Shown: in pieces, positions 1 through 10,658 of the stretch
How positions within the stretch are numbered: position 1 is the stretch's first letter
How the letters are laid out: each line of letters begins with the position of its first letter
Source: Daphnia carinata
Taxonomy: Eukaryota; Arthropoda; Branchiopoda; Diplostraca; Daphniidae
NCBI RefSeq assembly: GCF_022539665.2
Contig: NC_081333.1
Coordinates: 8,740,971 to 8,804,970, forward strand
Direction of reading: 5' to 3'
Length of the DNA: 64,000 nucleotides
Made by a program: the position numbers and the translations under genes
Notes under the pieces: generated by a model
Database searches by the model: none
What the model saw: the letters and a program-made list of their open reading frames with translations, nothing else
What the model was told of the DNA's origin: nothing

Positions 1-3000
1 ATGAAAATAATAAAATAAACATTCCACCAATAATAAATAGTGTCACATCAAGTAACGATTTGTTATACAGTAGATTGTAAACAACGAACTGTTTACTTTA
101 AAAAAAAAAGGAAATAAAATGAAAAATGTATAGGCAAATATTCTAGAGTGAGGTACCAGATCGAGCATGATTGCGTTACGCATACAAACATAGCCGGAGG
201 CAAGGCGAAAACCAAATTTGCCTATAGATGAATACCCACACACACGAGAATCCCATCCTACCCCGGGAATATACAAAAACGAAAAACGAATTGAAAATGA
301 GGATATACCCCAGAAGGATGTAATTTATGTTCTCTTATCGAACTTTTCTTATGGCCAGTCAATGAAAAAAAAAAAAAAAAGCTAAAAAAGAAAACAAAAA
401 CATGTTTGATTTGTTTGCCTTTCTTTTGCAATGGTAAGTGAAACAAGGACTGTTTTATTGGCTAGCACTAGACTTGAGCGGGTTTTTTTTTCCTAGTTGA
501 AGTGTTCGCGGGTCGATGATGAACACGTCGGCACGTGGGGAAATGAAAGAAAAACTTTTGCCAAGTTGTTGATAAACGACTCTTGCCACAACAGGCAACA
601 ACTTTTGAGTTGGCTTGCTCCAACAATAGATCTGCGATAGTCTTCTATACAATACACAAAAGTAAGAGTAACTAAATCCTTTTGATTGAAAAAGAAAAAC
701 CATTTTTCTCTCTCTCTCTCTCTCTTTTTGATAATGTTATTTCATTTATTTCATCTGATGATAGAACTGGCCAATTGTTAAAAGCAGCAAAGTTTATCCT
801 ATTATAAACAAAAAACAGTAGCTACATTTTTCCTATTTTTTTTTTTTTCAAACGATATCTATTCACCCCTTGTTTTGTTTGTTTTTTATACTTCCTCACT
901 CAATCTTTTGCGTGTCTCCCACGACTCCCTTTCACCAGATCAATGGCGGAAAAAAAAGACGATCGTGGTATTATAACGCTGGCCGTGATTTATATTTGCT
1001 GCTTTTCCTCTTGCTTTGCTCTATTCGCGACGCTCTTCGCCCTGCATTTATTATTCTAACCTAGTCTAGCATAAAAAGTTATTTTCCTCTTTTAAAGAAA
1101 ACGCTTTCAAAACGTCAACAGAATCCAAGCGTAAATAAATAAATACAAAAATAAGGAGAAAAAACAACAAGGGAAGACCCTCCCACGATAAAAGAAAAAC
1201 GCTTGTATAAAACGTTTCGCGCATTTCCTGGTACAGAAAGACGCGAGTAAAGTCTTTTGAGGCAGATTCACGAGAAAAGACGCTGCCTGAATGGGCGAAT
1301 AGGAACCCCCCGAAAAAACATTGGATTTTCATATCGCGGGAGGCAAAACCGCCAGATGCGATTCAAAAATATGGGAGGCACGTCAAAAGCCAACGACATA
1401 CAACAAAATAATAATAAATAAATAACTAAAAAAAAAAAGAAAAAAAGAAAACAGCTGTCTACAGGCCTAATACATATATGATGAAGGGAGATGAGAGACA
1501 GACCTTAATAATGAAATACCGAAAAAAAGGCTACAGAGCCAACCGCCCCAAAAAAAAGTTGATTGCAGCTTTTCAAAGTTGCGGCTGTTATTGCCTTCGA
1601 GCCATCGAGCCCAGTTGTTTGCAACTACGTTGCTATAACACACACACACACATACACACACACAAAGGGGAAAGAGATCTAGTCATTATTACAAGCTAGC
1701 GGAGCCAGGTGGAAAGAACCTTGACACGAGGCGTGAATCATCAATACCATGTCAATTTTTTATGTCTGCGGGGGAGTTTTCCAATTGCAAACCTATATAA
1801 TAAGACATTCGATAGACCGTCGAACACGATCATCCGACACGGAGTTGATTTTCCCGAACGTCCCGCAACGAAGGGCAGTAGCTCGTTCAGCCCTTAAGAA
1901 TCGTATTCATCTGCACGATATGTTTGATAACAAGTCCTTCTTTAGTACACGACGGCGGCGATTTACAATGATTTTTTTTTAATATTTTATATTTAAGGTT
2001 TCTTATGTTGCCCTGGAGACCGTTGCCAAGGGGATAGCGTCAAATGTCACCTAAAGACGAATTTGATCTAATTGGCATTTTTACAATCAAAAAGGCTGTT
2101 TGTAAGGGGTTTGCTTTTGGCAAGGGACGTTCTTCTTTGCGAAGGTATTGTTTTGATGCAGCTGGTTGACGATTACAAGGGGTAACACAAAGAGACTGAC
2201 GCTAGCGGGAAACAAGACCGCATTTCTATTAAGTTATGTAATGGGCACGAGTTACGTATAAGATGTACGTCGTTGCAATTTCGAACCGTTGCCATGCAGG
2301 TAGTAATCAATGTGGAGTAGGAAGAGCTTGGGCTGCTGGACAAATATTCACCCATTCCACGAGTATTTCAAAATTTTAGTGAGGGCAACGGGGACGACTG
2401 AAATACTCGGCCGCTAACATACTCGCTAAATCTGTATGAAAGCGTCTTATCATCTACATTTCTAATGAGTTCCGCACATTATTCAGAGGTTTTTGTTTCT
2501 TGTTTGGAATTTGAAATGCAAAAAGACGAACAATGTTAAAAGGCCTGCAGATAATTCGAGTACATCAACAAAACCATTTGCATTCGTCATCTTAAGCAAT
2601 ATTTCATTAGTGTGACTGAATTAGTTTTAATGTTCGTTTTGTCCAATTAGAAGATACCGAGAAATGTCCATTCTAATCCTCCCCCTCATGCAATTAGTGA
2701 AGCTAGCAAGAAACATTAGCCAGAATGGAATTAAGTAAAAAGACATTGATGTTCAAGACACGACAAAGATCCATCGACATTTAACGAAATTTCGAAAAGT
2801 TTTCAAGTCTCTAATCTTTAACGGTAAAAAATGTCGCTGTTCAATTTCACAAAAAAGTTTGAATTTCCTTCAAAACGACAAGAAAAAAATGAACTAACGG
2901 CTCTTGTAATGTCACAACTCAATTAAATGCTAGTGCAGCACGGCGATTTACTGGGGCACGTTTGCACACACTACACTCGTTAAACTTGTTGAACAAAACG

Positions 3001-3362
3001 CTGTGTGCAGCCAAGTTAAAAAAACAAGAAACGCGTCCATCTCAACACGACGAATGCCGCGCGCGTAGGCCCTAGACGCCGACGACCAATTAGTCCATCT
3101 CAAAATGAGTTGCCAACATAAAACAAAAGATCTTGTTCCCACCTCGTTTACGACACTCGAACATGTTACGCCCAAAACTTTGGCCTTCGGCACACGCCGT
3201 AAGCTCCTTTTACAACCCTTTGCCTCGTATTGTGTTTCGAACAACTTCAAATATCATAATAACATCATCTACCTCCAAGAATAAAATCGCCCTAAAACCC
3301 TGTCACTCACCTAATGTTTTTTTCCTTTTTTTTCTTACGACCCTGCTCGTACGTCACTACAG
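1..3362. other. Spacer or 5' intron without a supported gene
   Basis: No conserved coding frame is visible. The open frames here are short and dominated by homopolymers. A (CT)n tract lies near 708-725 and a (CA)n tract near 1637-1663. A long pyrimidine-rich stretch followed by an acceptor AG ends at 3362, so at least the right end is probably an intron preceding the small membrane-protein gene; its upstream exon was not found. Confidence 0.4.
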
Positions 3363-3366
3363 AGGG

Positions 3367-3954
3367 ATGATAAGTAGCATGGAGATGTCGTCTATGGTGG
3401 CGACCGTGGGCTCAGAAGTGACAGTGTACGGTGCCGTTGGGGCTGTCTTCCTCTTTTTGCTCGTGGCTCTCCTGCTCGGCCTGTCGTTCAGCAGCCCGTG
3501 TAAAGCCGGCGATAACAGTAAATACCTGTCCAGTAACAACCTCGGCTACGACAGGGATCAGGTAAATTATAAATCACGTGTACAACAGACTACCGTTCTT
3601 CCCGCCGCTCTCAGTTTCCCTTACTTTGCGTATCGTTTCAATGAATCGTTTGGGTTGTTCGAGCAGATGGATAGCAATTATTCCGACGGTTTTACGGAGT
3701 GGAACCTGTCGACGATGGAATTGATGCCCGACCCACCGCCGGTCATTTACACGGAACAGTTGGCCCGCGACATTGAAGGTGATGCTGTGCTGCAGTGCAA
3801 ACATCCCAGCCATTTCATACCGTTGACCAGCAGGCGAATGTCCCTACCGAACGTCACGATAGGCGAATTTCATCACCATCAACGCAATCATCCATCAGAC
3901 GAGTTGCTGATATTCCATCACACCGATAATAGCCCATCGCAATGTAGCGCATGA
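3367..3954 (+). CDS. Small single-pass membrane protein, unknown function
   Basis: I do not recognise this protein. The ATG at 3367 lies 5 nt after a good acceptor (pyrimidine run, then CACTACAG ending at 3362). The start is followed by a hydrophobic helix at about residues 18-41 (YGAVGAVFLFLLVALLLGL), then SSPCKAGD and a polar tail containing a PDPPP stretch, several potential N-glycosylation sites (NYS, NLS, NVT) and a His-rich segment, ending at the TGA at 3952-3954. A GT-AG intron is likely at 3562-3666 (CAG|GTAAAT ... GAGCAG). It is 105 nt and stop-free, so splicing gives 160 residues and retention gives 195. With no cleavable signal evident, the helix may act as a signal anchor, which would put the tail outside the cell; that topology is inference. 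An upstream exon, possibly only 5' UTR, probably exists. Confidence 0.55.
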   Translation: MISSMEMSSMVATVGSEVTVYGAVGAVFLFLLVALLLGLSFSSPCKAGDNSKYLSSNNLGYDRDQVNYKSRVQQTTVLPAALSFPYFAYRFNESFGLFEQMDSNYSDGFTEWNLSTMELMPDPPPVIYTEQLARDIEGDAVLQCKHPSHFIPLTSRRMSLPNVTIGEFHHHQRNHPSDELLIFHHTDNSPSQCSA

Positions 3955-6900
3955 ATAATTTAATTCCATTATTTTTATTTTTCGCTTCGTTGATGCCTCA
4001 ATCAATTGAGCTTTTCCCCGTGCAAATAGACTATATCCCCCCTTTTTTCAATTGACGTATGATATATAATGTAATACTAAATATTATATAACATTATAAA
4101 GTTCAATTAACCCTGACATCTTCCGTAAAAAAAAATGAAAGAATTTATGTTTGTTTGGCAGAGATTGAATGCAAAACTCGATTTCATTAGATGTAATCAA
4201 ATCCACCGCATGCTGATAATGTCAATCTCCGAAATTCTTCCCTTCTCTTTAACTGGACTGAACTGAAGGAAAATGCCAACGCCAAAAGCTAAATTTGAAT
4301 GTAAATGGTTTTTTAAAAAATTGTTACATGACGCTATTCTCGTTGTTGACTGCCCCCATGTTCCATTTTCAATGTCCTCCACTAATAAACATATTCCCGC
4401 TCCGTGCATTCAAGATTGTGTCGCGCAAAATTAGGCTTTACGATATCTTCCCCCTGTACATTTCAGCAGACTAGTTTACTATATCAATACACCACCCCAC
4501 CCCCCAAGAATCGCACCCGTTTCGGCCTCGGAATCAATATCATTTACTTGCAACAGCGCCCATTCTAAAACACAAACGTAACGCCGTTAGACTCAACCGA
4601 CTCTGTTTTGCTGTCTTGTGCATTACCTGTGGCTTCCCTTCGGCTGTTGTTTCCTTTTCACCCGCCTTTCCGGTTAATAACGAGATGACTGACGACGCTG
4701 ATTAAAACACCAACACGACACCCAGTTTCCAGGATGAAAATAAAATAAATAAGCGTGTGTCATGGACACACGCAATCGCATTGGTTGTAAACGGAAATTG
4801 AAATCTCTACGAGTTCTGTACGCCCTGACGTTCTGTATTGAAACGTATGCTGATTAAACAAAATATATTGATTATACGTGATTGTCCCTACACTTTGGTT
4901 TAGAATATAAAAACAAATACAAATGAATGGAATCGCCAAACTTTCAGAACGGAGTTTCGCATTCATTGCGACACGCAGCATCAATTTTAATGGAGCAAAA
5001 ATAAAGTTTGATAGTCCACCGTGAATTGCAACGTCTTGCACAAAATGTTTTTCTTTATGCCGCAAACTTTGCTGCCTTTCGCTTTTTAAAGCTATACAAT
5101 AGTATTGGGAGAACTGTCAAAGGTTCAACCCGCTGACCCGTTTATCCTTGACAGGTGACAAAAGAAAAATTGGCTTCAAACACTCACGACGGCGGACGGC
5201 CTGCCCTCCACCCCCCCACCCCAAAGGGACTTAAAAAGAGTCATTCTATCGTTGCAATAAAAAGATAAACGTGACAGCGCAAAGAAAGAGTTTTGAGGCG
5301 TCATTCACGATTTAAAGGTAAACGTTTTATGCAAATGCGACTAGACAAGACTGAAATCAACAGAAAAGGGGTAGCAAGACAACCAAGAAAAATGGAAACA
5401 TCAAAGTCGTTCTTCTCCATGATTTGTTATACTCGAAATAAAGGGGGAAAACCAACAACTGGATTGCGTTTTTATGGTCAGCGTTGCGCATTCTAGAACA
5501 GAAACGTAGGCCTTTTAAAGGTAGCCCTACTTTTTTAAAAGACCATCATCTCCCCGTCATTTTTACTGTCAACTGGGCGCATTATTTCCATCTCTTTCCC
5601 TGTCTCAGTTGATCACGTTGATCTACAACTACTTTCCTCGACTTCGCAAAGAAACACAGAATCCTTGTCAGCCGCACACCATCATCGACGCTTATCGTCC
5701 AAACGCTTTTGTTTCGTGGGCGTACAAACGCAAAAAAAAAAAAAAAAAACAGGCTAAAGTGTCAATAAGGAAATAAAGCCAGCCACTAAAGCGGGAAAAA
5801 AACGTGAAAAAAGAATAAATAAAACGATCTCTCTCTGTCTTTGACTCGTCCATCGCGCAAAGAACGTCATGCGTGCAAAAGATCAAAGATGGGCAAAAGA
5901 TGGTTTTTGGCTTTGCCTTCTTCTATTTCCCCCCCGTTCATATCGACAGAGTCAACTTGCCAAACAAGCTAGTTCTTTCAATGCCCCACTTATCAGATAC
6001 TTTTGTCTTCTTTTACTGGGGAAAGAAAAACAGTTGGGAGATTGGATAGAAGCCCAACAGCTCGCACGAAATGTCACCACCACCACCAACAGCTCTCCTT
6101 GTCTTTTTTATTTCCCTATCGAAAACGTAGGAAAGCTATTTTTCCCACACACCCACGTTTTCGTGTGTGTGTTCCTCTTTTATTCCGTGTGTGCGTACGT
6201 GTCTCTATTGATTTGTCATTTATCGCAGACTATTGACTACATCCACGTCGTGGTAGGAATAGCCAATCGACAGGAAAGCGATCCTTCGATAGTAAATAAA
6301 AGAAGACGTAAGCAAAAACGTGTTTAAATTAGATGAGAATTATCCGAATATCAAGCGCGGTCAAAAGACAAAAGCTCGACTTCCAGTTCTACTCCATCCC
6401 TTTTTTTTTTTTTTTTTTTTTTTTTATTCGATTCGTTAAGAGGACCCTCCATTTTTGCGCGATATCCAAGTGGGACTGTGTTGATTCACGCTGGTGATTT
6501 AATTTAAAAGAGGACGACCTTCCCCCTTTTTACGTAAAGAAAAAGAATGTGGCGTCCCCATTGGACAGGCTCGTGCTGATTTATTCATCCGCAGAGCCAG
6601 AATAAACGGCCACTGACTATTGCAGCGCTTCCGTCGTGACAAGTAGCCTATCTCCCATCCAAAAACAAAAAGAAAACCTGAGGCTAATGCTTCATAGTGC
6701 GGCCTCCCATTTTTTTTTTCGAAAATGGTCGTACCTCTGTAGGCGGGTTGATACAACAAGAAAGTATGTTCTAAAAAAAAAAAAAGAAAATGCCTGGACA
6801 CACTGAGTCTATTGGCAACTGGCCCGGAAGATTTTGCAGACAACTGTGTGCCCGCCCACCGATGAGAAATGCCGCTTCGTTGCGAATTCAGACGTCAATG

Positions 6901-7843
6901 GTGCATAGAGCGCCACTTGCCTCGTTCAAACCATTTAAAGAATGCAGACCATACTTTCTTTTTATTATTACATCCCATATCACATTTCTAAAGGATTTCC
7001 CCTTTTGTTTCAAGTGGCAGACTCAACGTTCCCAATAAAAATTATTTTTAAAAACGTTGACATCTCTATAGGATCGAGCTTTATGTACAGAGAAATGCAA
7101 TTGCCAGACAACTGCGGGGCAGGTATCCATGTAGAGCCGATAAGGTGCTAGGATCAAGTGGCTGGATAGGGACGAAATAAAACAAAAAATGGTGCGGAGA
7201 AAGCAGAAGAAAAATATTTTGTGAAAGAAGGAGAAAAGGAAATCAATAAGGTACAAGCAACACTTAAAAAAACGTTGGGGGACTATAGACGAGTGGCCCT
7301 AGGTCACGTTCCAAGATCGTTGCACAAGCATGTCTCCGCCGGAAGGTTTATGGTGTTCTGGATCGAAGAGGATATACAAGGCCACCCCACTTACCCAACC
7401 CAACCCCCATACACACAAGACTAATGAAGACGAGAGTATAGAAAGAGAAACACGTTTATTTTTATATTTACAAATAAAAAAAGAATTTTACCGATTACAA
7501 CAGTAAAAATCGCTCTTGACCCGTCAGTCTTTCTGAGCTGTTTTTAGTTCGTTTAGATTTGATGCGATCGAGTTATACGAGGGGTCTCAAAGTTGTCAGG
7601 GGGTCGGCGCACACTCAACTTGCTCAAAGACATGAGGGAGTTGAAGAGAGGAAATAGAAACTCGAGCAAGGGACAGCTTCCTACTTCCTTGGCACCATTT
7701 CCGACGATTACAAGAAAACGGAAAAATAATAATAATAAATACCCAACTCAACCATTCCAGGAGAAAACAAAAAAAAAAGCAAAAAGAAACTCAATTACTA
7801 GAAAAAGGAAAAAAAAAAAAAAGAAAGAAACTTATAACACAAG

Positions 7844-7872
7844 GTACGTGTGCACCTGTCGTGCACACGTAC
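7844..7872. repeat. Perfect hairpin, 12-bp stem and 5-nt loop
   Basis: GTACGTGTGCAC at 7844-7855 is the exact reverse complement of GTGCACACGTAC at 7861-7872, separated by CTGTC. No coding gene overlaps it. It could fold as RNA or as a cruciform; no function is known. Confidence 0.8.
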
Positions 7873-8165
7873 AAAACTTCTTGTATTATAACGATCCGGG
7901 CGTCTTGCTCGCCTCCGTATACTGGATGTTAAAAAATACGAGACGGTCGCCATAACGATGGCACTATTATGCGGGAAAACGAAATGAGCTCTTTTTCCGT
8001 TTGATCCGAATCTTCGTGAAAAAGAAAAAAGAATCAGAAGGGGAAAAGAAAAAGATTGAATAATAATAATAATAAAAAAAGAGGGAATAATATTCAAGTT
8101 TTATCGTAAAATAAAAAAAAAAGGGCTCGCAGCAGGACACGATATCGATCGAGAGCGCAACATCC

Positions 8166-8197
8166 ATGGAACAAGACGCAGCCGCGTCTTGTTCCAT
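8166..8197. repeat. Perfect hairpin, 14-bp stem and 4-nt loop
   Basis: ATGGAACAAGACGC at 8166-8179 pairs exactly with GCGTCTTGTTCCAT at 8184-8197, around the loop AGCC. It lies about 300 bp from the hairpin at 7844-7872. The stem is too short for a canonical microRNA precursor unless longer imperfect pairing extends it. Confidence 0.85.
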
Positions 8198-10010
8198 TAT
8201 TCCGTTTGAGATATATGTCCTCCTTGATAGATGTGTCCGCATACTCTAAAAAAAGTACATAGCCTAACCTATCTTTTTCTTTTGATTCTCTTTCTTCCTT
8301 TCGGTCTATTATTGTTCAATCTCGCAACGCGGGCAAGTGAGGAGAGGCGCTCCAAAACTATTTCTTCGGCGCAATCTACACACCCCAAAGTAAATATAAA
8401 TGTGTAGAAATGGCGGGCGCGAGTCTGACCGCTAAATAACTAAAAACACTTTGCCTGTATATAGAACTTTTAGCTTGTGCATTATGTAATAGAGCGACGC
8501 TTGCGACATGCTCGAATCAACGCTATTCTATGCAATCCAATAGCGTTCATTTTTGCACCGCTCGCTTTTAATTGGCCGGACGTATACGTAAGAAAAGAAA
8601 GCAGTTTCGCCTGAAGATCGGAGCAATCGTCGTTTAAATTTTAGAACCGAGGGACGCCCGCTCAATAATGCACTTGTCGCTCCTCTAGTTCTTAAATTAT
8701 CATGACAAGTAGCAATCGGATGGCAAATTTAACGAAAAAAAAAGAAAAGAAAGGGTTTTCCAAACTAAATCCTTAATGGTAATAGCCAAGTGCCGCAAAG
8801 CGCGTGGCTTCTATTGCCACATTACCCTATTCTAAATCGATACCGATGCGCCCATCCCTTATAGGCCTTCTCTAGAGACAGCATCTTTTCAATCAATTTG
8901 TACACGTATCCCGCATAACCGCATTGATAAGGTACAGAGTACAATTCGATCTGTCTTGATTACGGAATCATCTGTCGTGTTCCAACGCTCCGGCCTACGC
9001 TAATAGTCGACGTAATTTTGGGTCCTCCAAATGTCGAGGACGTTTCCAGTATAGCGACAGAAAATTGGATGGAACTTGTTGCCCCAGCATTTTTTTTTTC
9101 TGCCGAGCCCGTTGACCCGGTGTTCTCCTACCCCCCGAAGTCAAGAGTAGTCAACATGCCTACTTCCGTGCAGACTAAGGAAGATTACTGGTCGCCATGG
9201 GAAAAAGCAAAAAAATGGATAGATTTATCATTGATTTTTTTCAAGCAAAAAAGAAGATTACACGTTCGAGTCTTTTTTCTCACTAGAATTGACCTGTACT
9301 GTAGAGTTTTATCCTTCTTGATCTTTCCCTTTTTTTTTATCCGGTATAATTCTTATTACACTTCTCGAGAAAAAATAAATAAATACAAAAGCTTTCTAGA
9401 GTGAGCCTATGCGTACCGTTTCCCGAGCAACTAAAGGGCGTGCGGAGGTAAGTCCATTGTCTGGCAAATGACGCAAAACAGCCGCTGTTTCTCTCAGGGT
9501 GTCACAAAAGCCGATTCGTTAAGAACCAGCTCTAGATAAACAAAAGAGGGGCTAGTGTGTACTACAAGAAGCTTTTCTCTCTTTCCTCTCCCGGCCGTTG
9601 ATTGTCTTGTCGCAACAGCCGGCGAATGTGCCAACTACTACTACAAGTAAAACAGTGAGCTATATAATACGCGCAGGGAGAAAAAGGAAAGTATTGCAGG
9701 CAATAAGTTTTTCTCATTCCCACGGGCTGAACGAAATTTTTTTTTTTTTTTTTTTGCTGAGGTTAAAACAAAACTAATTGCAAAAGGGGAAGGCAAAACG
9801 GCTAGAGAAAACAAAAGGAATTCTCGGTATTTTATTCTTGTTTGTTTCAACTTGCGAAACTATTTCGGAATTTGTGTTAAAACTATTTTGAGGAAAAGAA
9901 AAAAAGGAAGTATGGTCCATTTTCCTATGGAACAAAACGAATCGCATTTTTTTCAAATGAAATAAAAACAAACAAAACAAATTTAACGACTTGTCTTCGA
10001 TGGCCATCGA

Positions 10011-10310
10011 CCCTCTCGTAAGCAATTTGAACTTACGTTTGGATACGCACGTTAGCATTAGTTTCAAACGAGATGGAAGGAGTTGGGCACTTGCACGATA
10101 CATTCGGCATAGCACGACGGCAAAAGCCATCGTGCACGTAAAAGTAGTTAACGTGCGTTAAATATAAGTAACAACAGTTCAAAAAAAAAACATACACATT
10201 CGAGTAAAGAGCTGGAAAGGTTAAAGACAACTCAGTATTGAAATCAAGCCCCAATAATTTTGTTAGCTATACAAAAATAAAGGGAGGGCAACGAAAGGTT
10301 TCCATAGTTT
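10011..10310. repeat. Tandem duplication, copy 1 (300 bp)
   Basis: This unit begins CCCTCTCGTAAGCAATT and is followed directly by a second copy at 10311. About 70 bp at its left end match copy 2 with three mismatches. Another block of about 60 bp (GAGCTGGAAAGGTTAAAGAC and onward) is also nearly identical. Read on the minus strand, the unit contains an acceptor-like site (TCTTTAACCTTTCCAG, exon side from 10211) and a consensus donor (CCAAAC|GTAAGT, exon side to 10037), which would bound a 175-bp exon. Confidence 0.8.
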
Positions 10311-10658
10311 CCCTCTCGTAAGCAATTCGAACTTACGTTTGGATACGCACATTAGCATTAGTTTCAAACGAGATGGAAGGGGTTGGGCACTTTGCATCAT
10401 CCGCTTATTCGACTCAAGACTCCCTTAAGGATTCGTACTATTCTAATCTTCAGGTTCAATGCGCAAAAAAAAAACGGGTTACGATGGCAACAGCCATCGC
10501 ACACGTAAAAGCAGTTAACGTGCGTAATACATAGGTATCAACACTTTAAAAAAACACATCCGAATAAAGAGCTGGAAAGGTTAAAGACAACTCAATATTT
10601 AATTCAAGCCCCAATAATTTTGTTAGCTACAAAAAAAAACGAAAGGTTTCCATAGTTT
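10311..10658. repeat. Tandem duplication, copy 2 (348 bp)
   Basis: This is the second copy of the unit at 10011-10310, enlarged by roughly 60 bp of unrelated sequence near 10395-10475. The minus-strand acceptor (exon side from 10571) and donor (exon side to 10337) are both preserved and would bound a 235-bp exon. Within the frame that precedes the donor, the two differences from copy 1 are silent. Further upstream in the same exon the frame open in copy 1 meets a stop in copy 2. Confidence 0.8.

Larger units (their letters stand above)
3955..10010. other. Spacer without a supported gene
   Basis: No conserved protein frame or RNA gene was recognised. The stretch has many A/T homopolymers, including a 25-nt T run at 6401-6425, and two perfect inverted repeats (7844-7872 and 8166-8197) listed separately. 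Frames such as the one at 9018-9404 show no family resemblance and end in homopolymer-driven sequence. Some of this may be 3' UTR of the membrane-protein gene or intron of an unmodelled transcript. Confidence 0.4.

Noticed and set aside
9018-9404. 128-codon plus-strand frame
   Set aside because: It has no recognisable domain, and its second half is Phe-rich sequence from T runs. There was no splice or homology support.
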